A DNA stretch of 40,476 nt. Source: Candidatus Moraniibacteriota bacterium (lineage in GTDB: Bacteria; Patescibacteriota; Minisyncoccia; Moranbacterales; GCA-2747515). The DNA is taken from the NCBI GenBank assembly GCA_947311515.1, contig CAMZLB010000036.1:1-40476 (forward strand), given 5' to 3'. The notes beneath the pieces are model-generated. The model saw only the letters and a program-made list of their open reading frames with translations. It ran no database searches and was not told the origin of the DNA. Numbering within the stretch: the stretch's first letter is position 1; each line of letters starts with the position of its first letter. Positions 14,817-23,390 of this stretch are shown here, piece after piece. A program made the position numbers and the translations under genes.

Positions 14817-16952
14817 ATGAATAATAAAGTACAAAATAGTTTTCGGAGTGAGTATGAAGAAAGAGTGAAAAAAGTAGATCGTTTATTAAAAGATGGTATA
14901 GAAGCATACCCCTCTAAGTCACATAGAACTCATAAAATTAAGGAAGTACTTTTTCAGTTTAACTCTTTACAAGAAAAAGAGGAGGTCATTACTGTAGTTG
15001 GACGCATAAGATCAAAGAGAGTGCATGGAAATCTTACCTTTGTTGATTTAGAAGATGCTTCAGGACGTTTTCAGATTGCGATAAATAAAAAAGAACTTTT
15101 AAAAAGTGAAACGTATAAAAAATTTGAAAATTTTATAGATACAGGGGATTTTGTGGAATTCATTGGTAAAGTATTTATAACAAAATCGGGTCAGAAAACG
15201 TTACTAACTAGAGAATGGATTTTAGCTTCAAAAGCTCTTCGAAGTATGCCAACTGATCACTTTGGATTAATAGACGAGGATGAAAGATTTAGAAAGAGGT
15301 ATGTAGATTTGATGTTAAATGAGGACTTGAGGAAATTATTTATCAGAAGATCGAAATTTTGGCGTGTTATACGTGAATTTATGGAGGAAAAAGATTTTTT
15401 AGAAGTAGAAACACCAACTATTGAAACGACTACGGGAGGAGCTGAGGCAAGACCATTTGCTACCTATCACAATGATTTTGACTTGAATGTTTATATGAGA
15501 ATCTGTATTGGTGAGCTGTGGCAAAAGAGACTTATGGCTTCGGGATTTGAAAAAACTTTTGAAATTGGAAGAGCATATAGAAATGAAGGATCGAGTCCGA
15601 ATCATATGCAAGAATTTACAAATATGGAGTTTTATTGGGCATACGCAAACTATGAAGATGGTATGAAATTTACGCAAGAGTTATATAGATTCATAGCAGA
15701 AAAAGTGTATAAAAAGACAAAATTTAAGGCTCGTGGACATGTGTTTGACTTAGCTGATGATTGGAAAAAAATTGATTATGTAAAGGAAATTGATAAACAA
15801 ACTGGTATAAATGTTATATCTGCTTCAGAGGAAGAAATGGTTGAAAAATTAAAAAAATTAGATATAAGATATGATGGGGCTAATAAGGAGAGATATGTAG
15901 ATAGCTTATGGAAGTATTGTCGAGCAAATATAGCGGGACCTGCATTTTTGATAGGTCATCCGTCATTTACTTCACCGCTCTCTAAAAAGATGAAAGATTC
16001 ACCAGGGCAAGTTGAAAGATTTCAGATAATACTTGCAGGAGCAGAGATTGGAAATGGTTATAGTGAATTAAATGATCCAATTGATCAAAGAGAGAGATTT
16101 AAAAAGCAGCAAAAATTATTGGAAGCAGGTGATGAGGAGGCTATGATGCCTGATTGGGAATTTGTTGAAATGTTGGAATATGGCATGCCTCCTACATGTG
16201 GATTCGGAGTTGGAGAGAGATTATTTGCCTTTTTTGAAAACAAAACTTTAAGAGAAGTGACGTTATTTCCATTTATGAAACCTAAGGAGAGTAAAAGTGT
16301 CTGTGTTGTTGCTAAAAATAGTGATGAGATAAATGAAAAAAGTGAATTTTCAGAAGATGAGAAATTATTAGTTAGCTTGAGGCAGGCAAATAAATTAGTA
16401 GATAAATGGATTTTTAATCCTATAACTAAATTACACTCTCAGGAAAGTGAGATTATAATGAGAGGACTTGCGAGACATTTTAATAAAGATGAAGAGGAAA
16501 TTGAAAAATGGGGAATATTAGGGTTATTGCATGATTTAGATTGGGATATAACAAAAGATAATCCAGCTAGTCATTCGCTTAAAACTGAAGAAATTTTGAA
16601 AGAATTTGGGGCTAGTGAATTTTTAATTGAAACCATAAAATCACACAACTATGGTTACAAGCTTTCGGAAGAATTGAAAGATAAAAAGCGTTCAACGAGA
16701 ATTCAGCACGCATTAGCATCTTCGGAAACTTTAACAGGACTTATAATTGCCTCCGCGCTTGTCTTACCATCAAAAATGGTTAAAGATTTAAAGTTAGAAT
16801 CTCTAAAGAAAAAGTTTAAGAATAAAAAATTTGCACAAAATTGTGATAGAGATATAATCAGGGAGTGTGAAAAAATTGGATTATCAGTTGATGAGTTTTT
16901 GGAAATTGGATTGATTTCATTACAGGAAGCATCTGAAAAATTAAAGATATAA
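14817..16952 (+). CDS. lysS: Lysyl-tRNA synthetase (class II) fused to a C-terminal HD domain
   Basis: The protein has 711 residues against about 500 for normal class II LysRS. An OB-fold anticodon-binding domain (about 55-160) precedes the catalytic core (about 175-480). Motif 2 contains GRAYRNEGSSPNHMQEFT, and motif 3 is GFGVGERLF near 461, keeping the conserved Arg. GNGYSELNDP is also typical of LysRS. After FPFMKP comes about 220 extra residues with an HD phosphohydrolase fold: H near 540 (KLHSQES), the HD pair in GLLHDLDWD near 573, H in ASHSLKT and H in IKSHN. This matches small HD-domain hydrolases. The enzyme charges tRNA-Lys. LysRS is also known as a source of Ap4A, and the HD protein YqeK breaks Ap4A down, so a coupled nucleotide-signalling role is possible; this is inference. 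It heads an operon with the next two genes. Confidence 0.95.
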   Translation: MNNKVQNSFRSEYEERVKKVDRLLKDGIEAYPSKSHRTHKIKEVLFQFNSLQEKEEVITVVGRIRSKRVHGNLTFVDLEDASGRFQIAINKKELLKSETYKKFENFIDTGDFVEFIGKVFITKSGQKTLLTREWILASKALRSMPTDHFGLIDEDERFRKRYVDLMLNEDLRKLFIRRSKFWRVIREFMEEKDFLEVETPTIETTTGGAEARPFATYHNDFDLNVYMRICIGELWQKRLMASGFEKTFEIGRAYRNEGSSPNHMQEFTNMEFYWAYANYEDGMKFTQELYRFIAEKVYKKTKFKARGHVFDLADDWKKIDYVKEIDKQTGINVISASEEEMVEKLKKLDIRYDGANKERYVDSLWKYCRANIAGPAFLIGHPSFTSPLSKKMKDSPGQVERFQIILAGAEIGNGYSELNDPIDQRERFKKQQKLLEAGDEEAMMPDWEFVEMLEYGMPPTCGFGVGERLFAFFENKTLREVTLFPFMKPKESKSVCVVAKNSDEINEKSEFSEDEKLLVSLRQANKLVDKWIFNPITKLHSQESEIIMRGLARHFNKDEEEIEKWGILGLLHDLDWDITKDNPASHSLKTEEILKEFGASEFLIETIKSHNYGYKLSEELKDKKRSTRIQHALASSETLTGLIIASALVLPSKMVKDLKLESLKKKFKNKKFAQNCDRDIIRECEKIGLSVDEFLEIGLISLQEASEKLKI

Positions 16953-16972
16953 ATAAAAAATAATTAAAATAT

Positions 16973-17398
16973 ATGTCTGATAGAAAAGTTATGGTATTTG
17001 GAGTTTTTGATGAACTTCACGATGGTCATCGTGATTTTTTGCGTCAAGCAAAAGAATATGGTGATCATGTGGTTGTGGTAGTGGCTAGAGATGCTATTAT
17101 TGCTAGATTATATGGTAAAAAACCAAACAATGATGAAATTACTAGAATATCCGAATTACTTAAAGATGGTTCTGCTGATGATATAGTTATGGGTCATATA
17201 GAAGACAGGAAACAAGTATTTCTTGAACATAAACCAGATGTTATAGTATTGGGATTTTCTCAGGAAAAATTTTCTAAAGAATTGAGAGAAAATGAGAAGG
17301 AATTAGGAATTGAAGGAGTTGATATAGTTCTTGCAGAGCCATATAATCCAAAAAATAATCCACCATCAGAATTTAAGAATGAAAAAATACACTTCTAA
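16973..17398 (+). CDS. Cytidylyltransferase-fold nucleotidyltransferase
   Basis: The protein has 141 residues of the HxGH nucleotidyltransferase superfamily. GVFDELHDGHRDFLRQA near the N-terminus carries the HxGH motif that binds ATP or CTP. Relatives include glycerol-3-phosphate cytidylyltransferase and archaeal FAD synthase. The usual C-terminal ISSTxIR motif is replaced by a polar tail (NPPSEFKNEK), so substrate assignment is unsafe. It lies 20 bases after lysS and 39 before malic enzyme, so it is probably cotranscribed with them. Confidence 0.8.
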   Translation: MSDRKVMVFGVFDELHDGHRDFLRQAKEYGDHVVVVVARDAIIARLYGKKPNNDEITRISELLKDGSADDIVMGHIEDRKQVFLEHKPDVIVLGFSQEKFSKELRENEKELGIEGVDIVLAEPYNPKNNPPSEFKNEKIHF

Positions 17399-17437
17399 AC
17401 GATTTGTAAATTTACTAATTTTTTAAAATTTTTATTA

Positions 17438-18580
17438 ATGACTATATATGAGGAGTCTATAAAGCTCCATAAAGAAAAAGGAGGAAAAATAGGTACGGAA
17501 AATAAGATATCTCTTAAAAATGCTTATGATTTATCTTTGGCATATACTCCAGGAGTTGCTGGAGTATGCAAGGCTATATATGAGGATAAAAAAAAGGTAC
17601 ATGAGCTTACGATAAAGAAAAATACAGTTGCTATAGTTACTGATGGTAGTGCAGTGCTTGGATTGGGCAATATTGGACCTGAAGCAGCATTGCCAGTTAT
17701 GGAGGGAAAGGCTGCATTATTTAAGCGATTTGGAGATATTGATGCATTTCCAATATGTTTAAATACACAAGACACAGAGGAAATTATTAAAACGGTAAAA
17801 AATATAGCTCCTGTGTTCGGAGGTATAAATTTGGAAGATATTTCTGCACCGAGATGTTTTGAGATTGAAAAAAGACTAAGAAAGGAATTAGATGTCCCAG
17901 TTATGCACGATGATCAACATGGAACAGCAACTGTCGTATTGGCTGGAATCATAAATGCTTTAAAATTACGAAATGTAAAAAGTAAGAGTGAAGTACGAGT
18001 GGTTATATCAGGTGCAGGCTCTGCTGGTGTAGCTGTTACGGAAATTCTACTTACGTACGGAATAAAAAATATAACTGTATGTGATAGTAGGGGGATAATT
18101 TGTGATTCTAGAAAGGATTTAAATAATACAAAAAGATTACTTGCGAGAAGAATTAATACCGAAAATAAGTCAGGGTCAATGGAAGATGCTTTAGTAGATT
18201 CAGATATTTTTATAGGAATGAGTGCTCCTAATATTTTATCACAAAAAACAGTTGAGACTATGGAGGATAATCCTATAATTTTTGCATTAGCTAATCCAGA
18301 TCCAGAGATAACACCAGAAGATGCATATTCTGCAGGGGCTTATATTGTAGCTACTGGTAGAAGTGATTATCCAAATCAAGTAAATAATGTACTTGCATTT
18401 CCTGGACTCTTTAGAGCATTACTTGGAAGCGGTAAGCAATTTGAAAGTTCAATTTTTGTAATTGCTGCAAAAGCTATAGCTAATAGTGTAGATAATTTGT
18501 CTGTGAATAACATTATTCCAAATCCATTTGATGAGGGCATTGTCGAAAATATCACTACCTCAATTGAAAAAATAGTTTAG
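17438..18580 (+). CDS. Malic enzyme (NAD(P)-dependent malate dehydrogenase, decarboxylating)
   Basis: The protein has 380 residues, the length of the short bacterial and archaeal form. YTPGVA at 36-41, the catalytic Lys region VMEGKAALFK, metal-binding HDDQHGT at 157-163, and the Rossmann loop GAGSAG at 192-197 are all present. It converts malate to pyruvate and CO2 with reduction of NAD(P). In a fermentative CPR cell this could supply pyruvate and reducing power. It lacks the phosphotransacetylase extension of long malic enzymes. A weak stem AGTTTA/TAAACT (18574-18592) overlaps the stop. Confidence 0.93.
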   Translation: MTIYEESIKLHKEKGGKIGTENKISLKNAYDLSLAYTPGVAGVCKAIYEDKKKVHELTIKKNTVAIVTDGSAVLGLGNIGPEAALPVMEGKAALFKRFGDIDAFPICLNTQDTEEIIKTVKNIAPVFGGINLEDISAPRCFEIEKRLRKELDVPVMHDDQHGTATVVLAGIINALKLRNVKSKSEVRVVISGAGSAGVAVTEILLTYGIKNITVCDSRGIICDSRKDLNNTKRLLARRINTENKSGSMEDALVDSDIFIGMSAPNILSQKTVETMEDNPIIFALANPDPEITPEDAYSAGAYIVATGRSDYPNQVNNVLAFPGLFRALLGSGKQFESSIFVIAAKAIANSVDNLSVNNIIPNPFDEGIVENITTSIEKIV

Positions 18581-19179
18581 ATTTTTTAAACTTATGAATA
18601 AGTATAGGAAAGTGAAGAATTTTATAAAAATTTAAAGTATGAAATATCATAAGTATAAGTATTATAAAGAACAATTTTCAAGTTTTAATTTGTAAAATAA
18701 CAAAAGTTGTGATTATAAAAAGATTATTTTAAGTTTTTAAGGTATGTTCATACTTTTAAAACTAAATGCTATTTTTATGAAAGAAAGTAGGGCTAAACTT
18801 AATTAGGAGGATGATGCAAAGTAAGAAATTGGATATTATGCAGAGATGAAAATTTTAGGTAGAGTTTCAAAGTAACTTTTAAAAAAGAGTAAGGGAATGC
18901 TAGAATATGAAATATTATATTAAACTATGGATGCTTATAATTTATCAGTGTGTTAACGGAAGAGGTACTAGAGTTTTTAGAAAGATATGTGAGGAATTAA
19001 TTGGAAAAAAATGATATAGATGAGTATATTGAACTGAAGTTAGTGAAGAATTGATTATTATATGATACTAAATAGTTTAATAATTGTTGGGAATAGTATA
19101 TTATGATAATGTTCTTTGGCATATTAGGCACTAAGTTGTTAGAGTTGAACTAAAAGGAGGATACTAATAATGAAATATT
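18581..19179. other. Gap between malic enzyme and prfB, holds a gene remnant
   Basis: These 599 bases have no intact gene. The first 230 are featureless AT-rich sequence. From 18811 a degraded coding frame is visible (separate entry). Before prfB the sequence AAAAGGAGG (19152-19160) is one of very few strong Shine-Dalgarno sequences in the window. Confidence 0.5.
18811..19075 (+). pseudogene. Decayed gene of unknown function upstream of prfB
   Basis: A strong AGGAGG (18805-18810) and ATGATG precede a coding-like stretch that runs in one frame as EIGYYAEMKILGRVSK, stop, LLKKSKGMLEYEILY, stop, TMDAYNLSV, then shifts frame to VLTEEVLEFLERYVRN, stop, LEKNDIDEYIELKLVKN, stop. The composition is that of a small helical protein. 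Three internal stops are TAA where Glu fits well, as if GAA had mutated. The family is not recognised. At least two frame changes and four stops show it is dead. Confidence 0.5.
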
Positions 19180-19187
19180 ATGATTGA
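19155..19187 (+). promoter_or_regulatory. Shine-Dalgarno and mini-ORF at the prfB start
   Basis: AGGAGG (19155-19160) is ideally spaced for ATG 19170, which encodes only MKYYD before TGA at 19185-19187. The prfB ATG (19180) lies inside this mini-ORF in another frame, 19 bases from the Shine-Dalgarno. Translation of prfB may thus depend on the mini-ORF, whose own stop is UGA, the codon RF2 reads. Whether this is used is inference. Confidence 0.45.
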
Positions 19188-20263
19188 AATATCTAATGTT
19201 ATTGTGAATGAATTAAAAAGTAAGTTCCTGCAATTGCAGGACTCTCTTTGAGGTAGATAAAAAAAAAGAAAGAATTCTGGAAATTGATAATATATCAGGA
19301 AATGATAATTTTTGGAGTGATAGAGAAATGGCAATAAAATTCTTAAAAGAGAAGGATGAAATTACTACTTTAGTTCAAAAAATACAAAAAGTTTCAGAAG
19401 ATATTGAAGACTTTCAAGAACTTATGGAAATAATCACAGATACCAATGAATTGGAAGAAAGTTTAAGTGATATCAAAAAATCTTTAGATATTTTGGAAAA
19501 AATATCTTTGTTTTCTGGTGAATATGATGAAAATAATGTTATCTTAACTGTTAGAGCTGGAGCAGGAGGTACAGATGCTCAAGATTGGGCATCTATGTTA
19601 CTTCGTATGTATATATTATGGTCTAAGAATAATAATTATAAAGTGGATATAATTGAGAAAATAGATGGAGCAGAAGCAGGAATTAAAAGTGCGACATTAG
19701 AAATAAAAGGTAGTAGGACTTACGGAAAATTGAAATCTGAAACTGGTGTGCATAGACTAGTTAGATTATCACCTTTTAATTCAGATAATCTTAGACAGAC
19801 ATCTTTTGCTGAAGTGGAAGTGTTACCTATTGTTGATTACGTTTCTAATTTTAGCATTGAGGAAAAAGATTTAAGAATTGATACATTTCGTGCCTCTGGA
19901 GCAGGTGGTCAGCATGTAAATACAACGGATAGTGCCGTTAGAATTACTCATTTACCAACAAATATTGTAGCCTCATGTCAAAGTGAACGATCGCAACTTA
20001 GAAATAAAGAAAGTGCTATTAAGCTATTAAAGGCAAAGCTTAATGCTATAAATCTTAAAAAAGAGGAAGAGGAAAGGAATATATTGAGAGGCGTTAGGAA
20101 GAAAGTTGAATGGGGAAGTCAAATAAGATCTTATACACTACATCCCTATAAACTAGTAAAGGATCATCGCACAAAATGTGAGACAACTCACATAGATAAA
20201 GTTTTAGATGGAGGCATTGATGATTTTATATATACTTTTTTGCAAATGCAATCAAAAATATGA
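19180..20263 (+). CDS. prfB: Peptide chain release factor 2, with programmed +1 frameshift
   Basis: Reading starts at ATG 19180 (MIEISNVIVNELKS), reaches CTT TGA at 19246-19251, and continues in the +1 frame from GAG 19250 to TGA 20261-20263, giving 360 residues against 365 in E. coli. The GGQ peptidyl-hydrolysis motif is in RASGAGGQHVN and the SPF stop-recognition tripeptide of RF2 is in VRLSPFNSD. RF2 ends translation at UGA and UAA. The frameshift at its own UGA is the known autoregulation of prfB: low RF2 lets ribosomes shift and finish the protein. Its presence shows that UGA is a stop codon in this organism. ftsE starts 28 bases downstream with its own promoter. Confidence 0.96.
19238..19252 (+). 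promoter_or_regulatory. prfB: prfB programmed +1 frameshift site
   Basis: The site reads AGGACTCTCTTTGAG, with the slippery CTT and in-frame TGA at 19246-19251. AGGA just upstream is a weaker version of the Shine-Dalgarno-like stimulator known in E. coli (AGGGGG). The frames before and after both match RF2, so a +1 shift is needed to make the protein. Confidence 0.93.
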
Positions 20264-20269
20264 TATACT
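20240..20269 (+). promoter_or_regulatory. Promoter of ftsEX
   Basis: TTGCAA (20240-20245) and TATACT (20264-20269) are 18 bases apart; the prfB stop TGA makes an extended -10. Transcription would start near 20276, about 16 bases before ftsE. Confidence 0.5.
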
Positions 20270-20291
20270 AGTATAGTAAAATAAAAATTAT

Positions 20292-20981
20292 ATGAAACTT
20301 ATTGAATTGAGAGATGTTGGAAAAAGTTATGAAGGAGGTTTTACGATTTTGAAAAATATTAATCTTTCTATAGATGCAGGAGAATTTATTTCTATTGTAG
20401 GATCTTCCGGTGCTGGTAAATCAACTCTTCTTAAAATGATTTATGCTTATGAAGAACCTACTGAAGGTGTGGTTTTTTTTGGTAAACGCGATATAAGTAC
20501 TATTAAAAAAAAATCTTTGCCATTTTATAGGAGGAATTTTGGAACTGTTTTTCAGGATGCAAAACTTTTAGAATATAAAACTATATTTGAAAATGTTGCC
20601 TATACTTTGGAAGTACAGGGTGCAGGTGATGAGCAGATTAAAAAAGAAGTTCCTAAATTACTTGAAATTGTAGGTCTATCTAATCAAAGTGAGAAATATC
20701 CTGCACAGGTGAGTGGTGGAGAGGCACAGAGAGCTTCATTGGCTAGAGCTCTAATACATAGACCTAGAGTGTTAATTGCAGATGAACCTACTGGAAACTT
20801 GGATCCAAATTCAACTTGGGAAATGACAAAGTTATTACTAAAAATAAATGAGCTTGGAACTACCATAATTCTTGCAACACATGATGAGGAAGTTGTTAAT
20901 AATATATATAAACGAGTTATAGTTATCGGTAATTCTACAATTATAAGTGATAAGATAAGAGGTAAATATTCTACTCAATAA
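20292..20981 (+). CDS. ftsE: Cell division ATP-binding protein FtsE
   Basis: The protein has 229 residues, the usual FtsE length. Walker A is GSSGAGKST at 37-45, the ABC signature SGGEAQ at 141-146 and Walker B LIADEPTGNLD at 161-171. FtsE dimers drive FtsX, which turns on periplasmic peptidoglycan hydrolases at the division site. ftsX follows after 4 bases, so the two are translated from one message. The order prfB-ftsE-ftsX is common in bacteria. Confidence 0.97.
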   Translation: MKLIELRDVGKSYEGGFTILKNINLSIDAGEFISIVGSSGAGKSTLLKMIYAYEEPTEGVVFFGKRDISTIKKKSLPFYRRNFGTVFQDAKLLEYKTIFENVAYTLEVQGAGDEQIKKEVPKLLEIVGLSNQSEKYPAQVSGGEAQRASLARALIHRPRVLIADEPTGNLDPNSTWEMTKLLLKINELGTTIILATHDEEVVNNIYKRVIVIGNSTIISDKIRGKYSTQ

Positions 20982-20985
20982 TAAT

Positions 20986-21903
20986 ATGTTTAAGTCCATA
21001 AAATTTGTTCGTGTTTTGCGTGAAGGGTGGTTAAGTTTTTATAGAGATAAGTGGCTTACTGTTGCTACTATTTCTATCATGACTTTGACATTATTTCTTA
21101 TTGGCACAACAATTTTTCTTTGGATAGGTATTCAAAAAACGGTTAAAGAGGTAGAGAAGCAAATAAATATAAGTATATATTTTGATTTTGATGTTGAAGA
21201 AGGTCGTATAAAAGCAATTAAAACACGTCTTGAAAAAAAAGGATTACAAGAAATAAAAAAGATTGTTTACATTTCTAAAGAGGAGGCACTTGAGCAATTT
21301 AAGGAGGAAGAAAAAGATGATGAAAATATGAAAAAAGCACTTGAAATCATAGGAGAAAATCCATTTCCAGCTTCACTCATGATCACTGCTTCTGATACTT
21401 CTCACTATGATAAAATTGATTATTTTTTTGAACAAGAATATGGAGATATAGTACTTAGTTCAAATTATAAAAAAAATAAAAATGTAATAACCGATATAAA
21501 AAATAGAATAATATTTTTACAAAAGGCAACATTTTTTTTGAGTATTGTGTTTTTTATGGTTGCCATTTTTGTTACGTTTAATGCTGTGAGTATGAGTATA
21601 TACACGCACAGAAAAGAATTTGAAATTATGAGATTAGTAGGAGCTTCAAATTTATATGTAAAAATGCCAGTTGTTGTAGAAGGTGTTTTATATGGATTAA
21701 CAAGTTCTTTTATAGCAATAATACTTTTGGTTGTAACTATTTATTCAGTTGATCCACTTGCTCAAAGAACTCTGGAAAATGTGCAAATATTTGATTTTTA
21801 TAAAGAAAGTATCTTTATGATGACGGTTTCTATAGTTGGAATTAGTGTTATTTTGGGTTCAGTTAGTAGTTATATAGCAATTCGCAGATACTTAGAAAAG
21901 TAG
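20986..21903 (+). CDS. ftsX: Cell division membrane protein FtsX
   Basis: The protein has 305 residues. Helix 1 is at about 24-48 (LTVATISIMTLTLFLIGTTI). An extracytoplasmic domain spans about 60-165 and contains the typical motif ISKEEALEQFKEE. Helices 2-4 are near 180-204, 228-252 and 277-298, with the conserved cytoplasmic HRKEFEIMRLVGAS between helices 2 and 3. FtsX passes the ATP-driven signal of FtsE to hydrolases outside. The M23 protein at 7578-8810 is a possible target. The gene ends at a clear terminator. Confidence 0.96.
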   Translation: MFKSIKFVRVLREGWLSFYRDKWLTVATISIMTLTLFLIGTTIFLWIGIQKTVKEVEKQINISIYFDFDVEEGRIKAIKTRLEKKGLQEIKKIVYISKEEALEQFKEEEKDDENMKKALEIIGENPFPASLMITASDTSHYDKIDYFFEQEYGDIVLSSNYKKNKNVITDIKNRIIFLQKATFFLSIVFFMVAIFVTFNAVSMSIYTHRKEFEIMRLVGASNLYVKMPVVVEGVLYGLTSSFIAIILLVVTIYSVDPLAQRTLENVQIFDFYKESIFMMTVSIVGISVILGSVSSYIAIRRYLEK

Positions 21904-21922
21904 TTTTTTTGAAATTAATTAT

Positions 21923-21951
21923 ATAAAAACATAGAATTTCTGTGTTTTTAT
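21923..21951 (+). terminator. Rho-independent terminator after ftsX
   Basis: ATAAAAACATAG (21923-21934) pairs with CTGTGTTTTTAT (21940-21951) around a 5-base loop, with one G-T pair. The T-rich right arm acts as the U-tract, and the left arm could serve the opposite strand too. Confidence 0.75.
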
Positions 21952-21960
21952 GTTTCTTAA

Positions 21961-22030
21961 GGAGAATCTGTAAAACTGACTAAACACAAAAATGCAAATT
22001 AGTTCTGTAAAGTTGTTTTTGTTTGATATA
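21961..22030. repeat. Partial copy of the dispersed intergenic repeat
   Basis: GGAGAATCTGTAAAACT (21961-21977) matches the left edge of copy B at 3428-3444. A second similar block, TTCTGTAAAGTTG, lies near 22003-22015. The rest of the 21952-22291 gap holds no gene. Confidence 0.45.
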
Positions 22031-22270
22031 ATAATACTTACTAGTGAATATAATTACGATTATATTATTTTTATAACACTACTAAAAACAAAAAATAAAT
22101 TTTTTAGAAGAAATGAAGTGAGTTTGTTATGAGAAATTTTTATGGGTTATTTGTGTGTACTTAGACGTATAAAAGCTTTATTAATTAACATATAATCTTT
22201 TTAAAGGGATATTGGATTAATACATATGAAACTTTTGTTTTTTGATTATTTTAGGTTCAGTTTTTAGTTG

Positions 22271-22292
22271 AAATAGTTTTTTTTAACTATTT
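22271..22292 (-). other. Stem-loop at the end of the envelope operon
   Basis: AAATAGTT (22271-22278) and AACTATTT (22285-22292) form a perfect 8-base stem that touches the stop codon of the glycosyltransferase gene. On the minus strand no T-run follows, so it would be a weak terminator but may protect the mRNA end. Confidence 0.4.
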
Positions 22293-23374
22293 TAAAGTAG
22301 AGACTTTGAAATTTGATCTACGTACTCTTTTGAAATATGTTCCCAACTATTATTTTTTATAATGTAGTTAGAAGCTTTTTTTCCAAATGTCTGTTTATCA
22401 AAGTTCTCACTTAGAATTTCGAGTACTTTATTTGTCCATTCCTCAGGGTTTTCGTGTGATACTGTAAATCCATTCTTGCCATTTTTTATAGCATCTTTTA
22501 AGCCTTCTAAATATGATACTATTACAGGTATTTTACAGACACCTGCTTCTATGACGCTAATACCAAACCCTTCCATATCTCCATCTATTTTTATATTTGG
22601 TTGCACAAAAACGTCACACGTGTGCCATAATGTAAGTAATTCTTCTTGAGTAACACGACCGAGAAGAATAACTTTAGTAAATTGATTGGTTTCATCGATG
22701 GCTTTTTCTATATTTCCTCTATCAGGACCGTCTCCTGATACTATATAAACTACATTATCCGGCATATTTGGAAGTACATTTCGTATAAACCATGCAACAC
22801 CTTTACGTTTAGCTAATCTACCTGATGTTAATATAAATTTTTTATTTCTATATTCTTCTCCTATTATTGAAATTAAATCATTTTGTACAGCTTTAAAGTT
22901 TATAAAATTTTCTGAAGTTATTCCATTTGGGATAAATGTACATTTATCTTTAGGAACTTCTCTTGTAACTAATTCTTTTATAGTTTGATTTCCAACAGAA
23001 ATAAATTTATCACATTTAGGAAAAAAGTAGCCAGTCCATAAGATTTGATATAATGGATGATTATAAGTGACATCTAGACCATGTACAATGCAAATAAGTT
23101 TTTTATTTGGAAAAAATTTCTTAGTCCACCAAGCTAAAATAGCAAGTAGTCCATCACCTAATAGTATAGCGTCATAATTTTTTGCTATAAATGGTAATTT
23201 TATAAACATCCATGGAATAAAAAAGGGAAGTGCTATTTTCCCTAATGTATTAGCAATTATTTCAGTTTTCGAATATTTAGGAAGCCATTTAGATAGCTCA
23301 TAATTCATGTTTTCTATACCTCCAATAATTGGTGGAAATGCTCTGGAAATGAACAGTATTTTGGTTTTTTTCAT
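22292..23374 (-). CDS. Glycosyltransferase family 4
   Basis: The protein has 360 residues with the two-domain GT-B layout. The N-terminal ISRAFPPIIGGIENMNYELS is the GT4 acceptor-side motif with the glycine-rich loop. In the C-terminal domain, TSGRLAKRKG and the E-x7-E-type region MEGFGISVIEAGVCKIPVI bind the nucleotide sugar. It transfers a sugar, probably onto a lipid or envelope glycan; donor and acceptor cannot be read. It is the last gene of a five-gene operon with cell-wall ligases, 16 bases after ddl. Confidence 0.9.
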   Translation of the reverse strand: MKKTKILFISRAFPPIIGGIENMNYELSKWLPKYSKTEIIANTLGKIALPFFIPWMFIKLPFIAKNYDAILLGDGLLAILAWWTKKFFPNKKLICIVHGLDVTYNHPLYQILWTGYFFPKCDKFISVGNQTIKELVTREVPKDKCTFIPNGITSENFINFKAVQNDLISIIGEEYRNKKFILTSGRLAKRKGVAWFIRNVLPNMPDNVVYIVSGDGPDRGNIEKAIDETNQFTKVILLGRVTQEELLTLWHTCDVFVQPNIKIDGDMEGFGISVIEAGVCKIPVIVSYLEGLKDAIKNGKNGFTVSHENPEEWTNKVLEILSENFDKQTFGKKASNYIIKNNSWEHISKEYVDQISKSLL

Positions 23375-23390
23375 ATTGTAAGTATATTTT

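Noticed and set aside
19249-19251. UGA recoded as Gly, as in some CPR lineages.
   Set aside because: RF2 is encoded, its own frameshift site needs UGA as a stop, and several genes end in TGA.
22271-22292. Stem-loop as a standard rho-independent terminator for the envelope operon.
   Set aside because: No T-run follows on the minus strand; listed only as a stem-loop.
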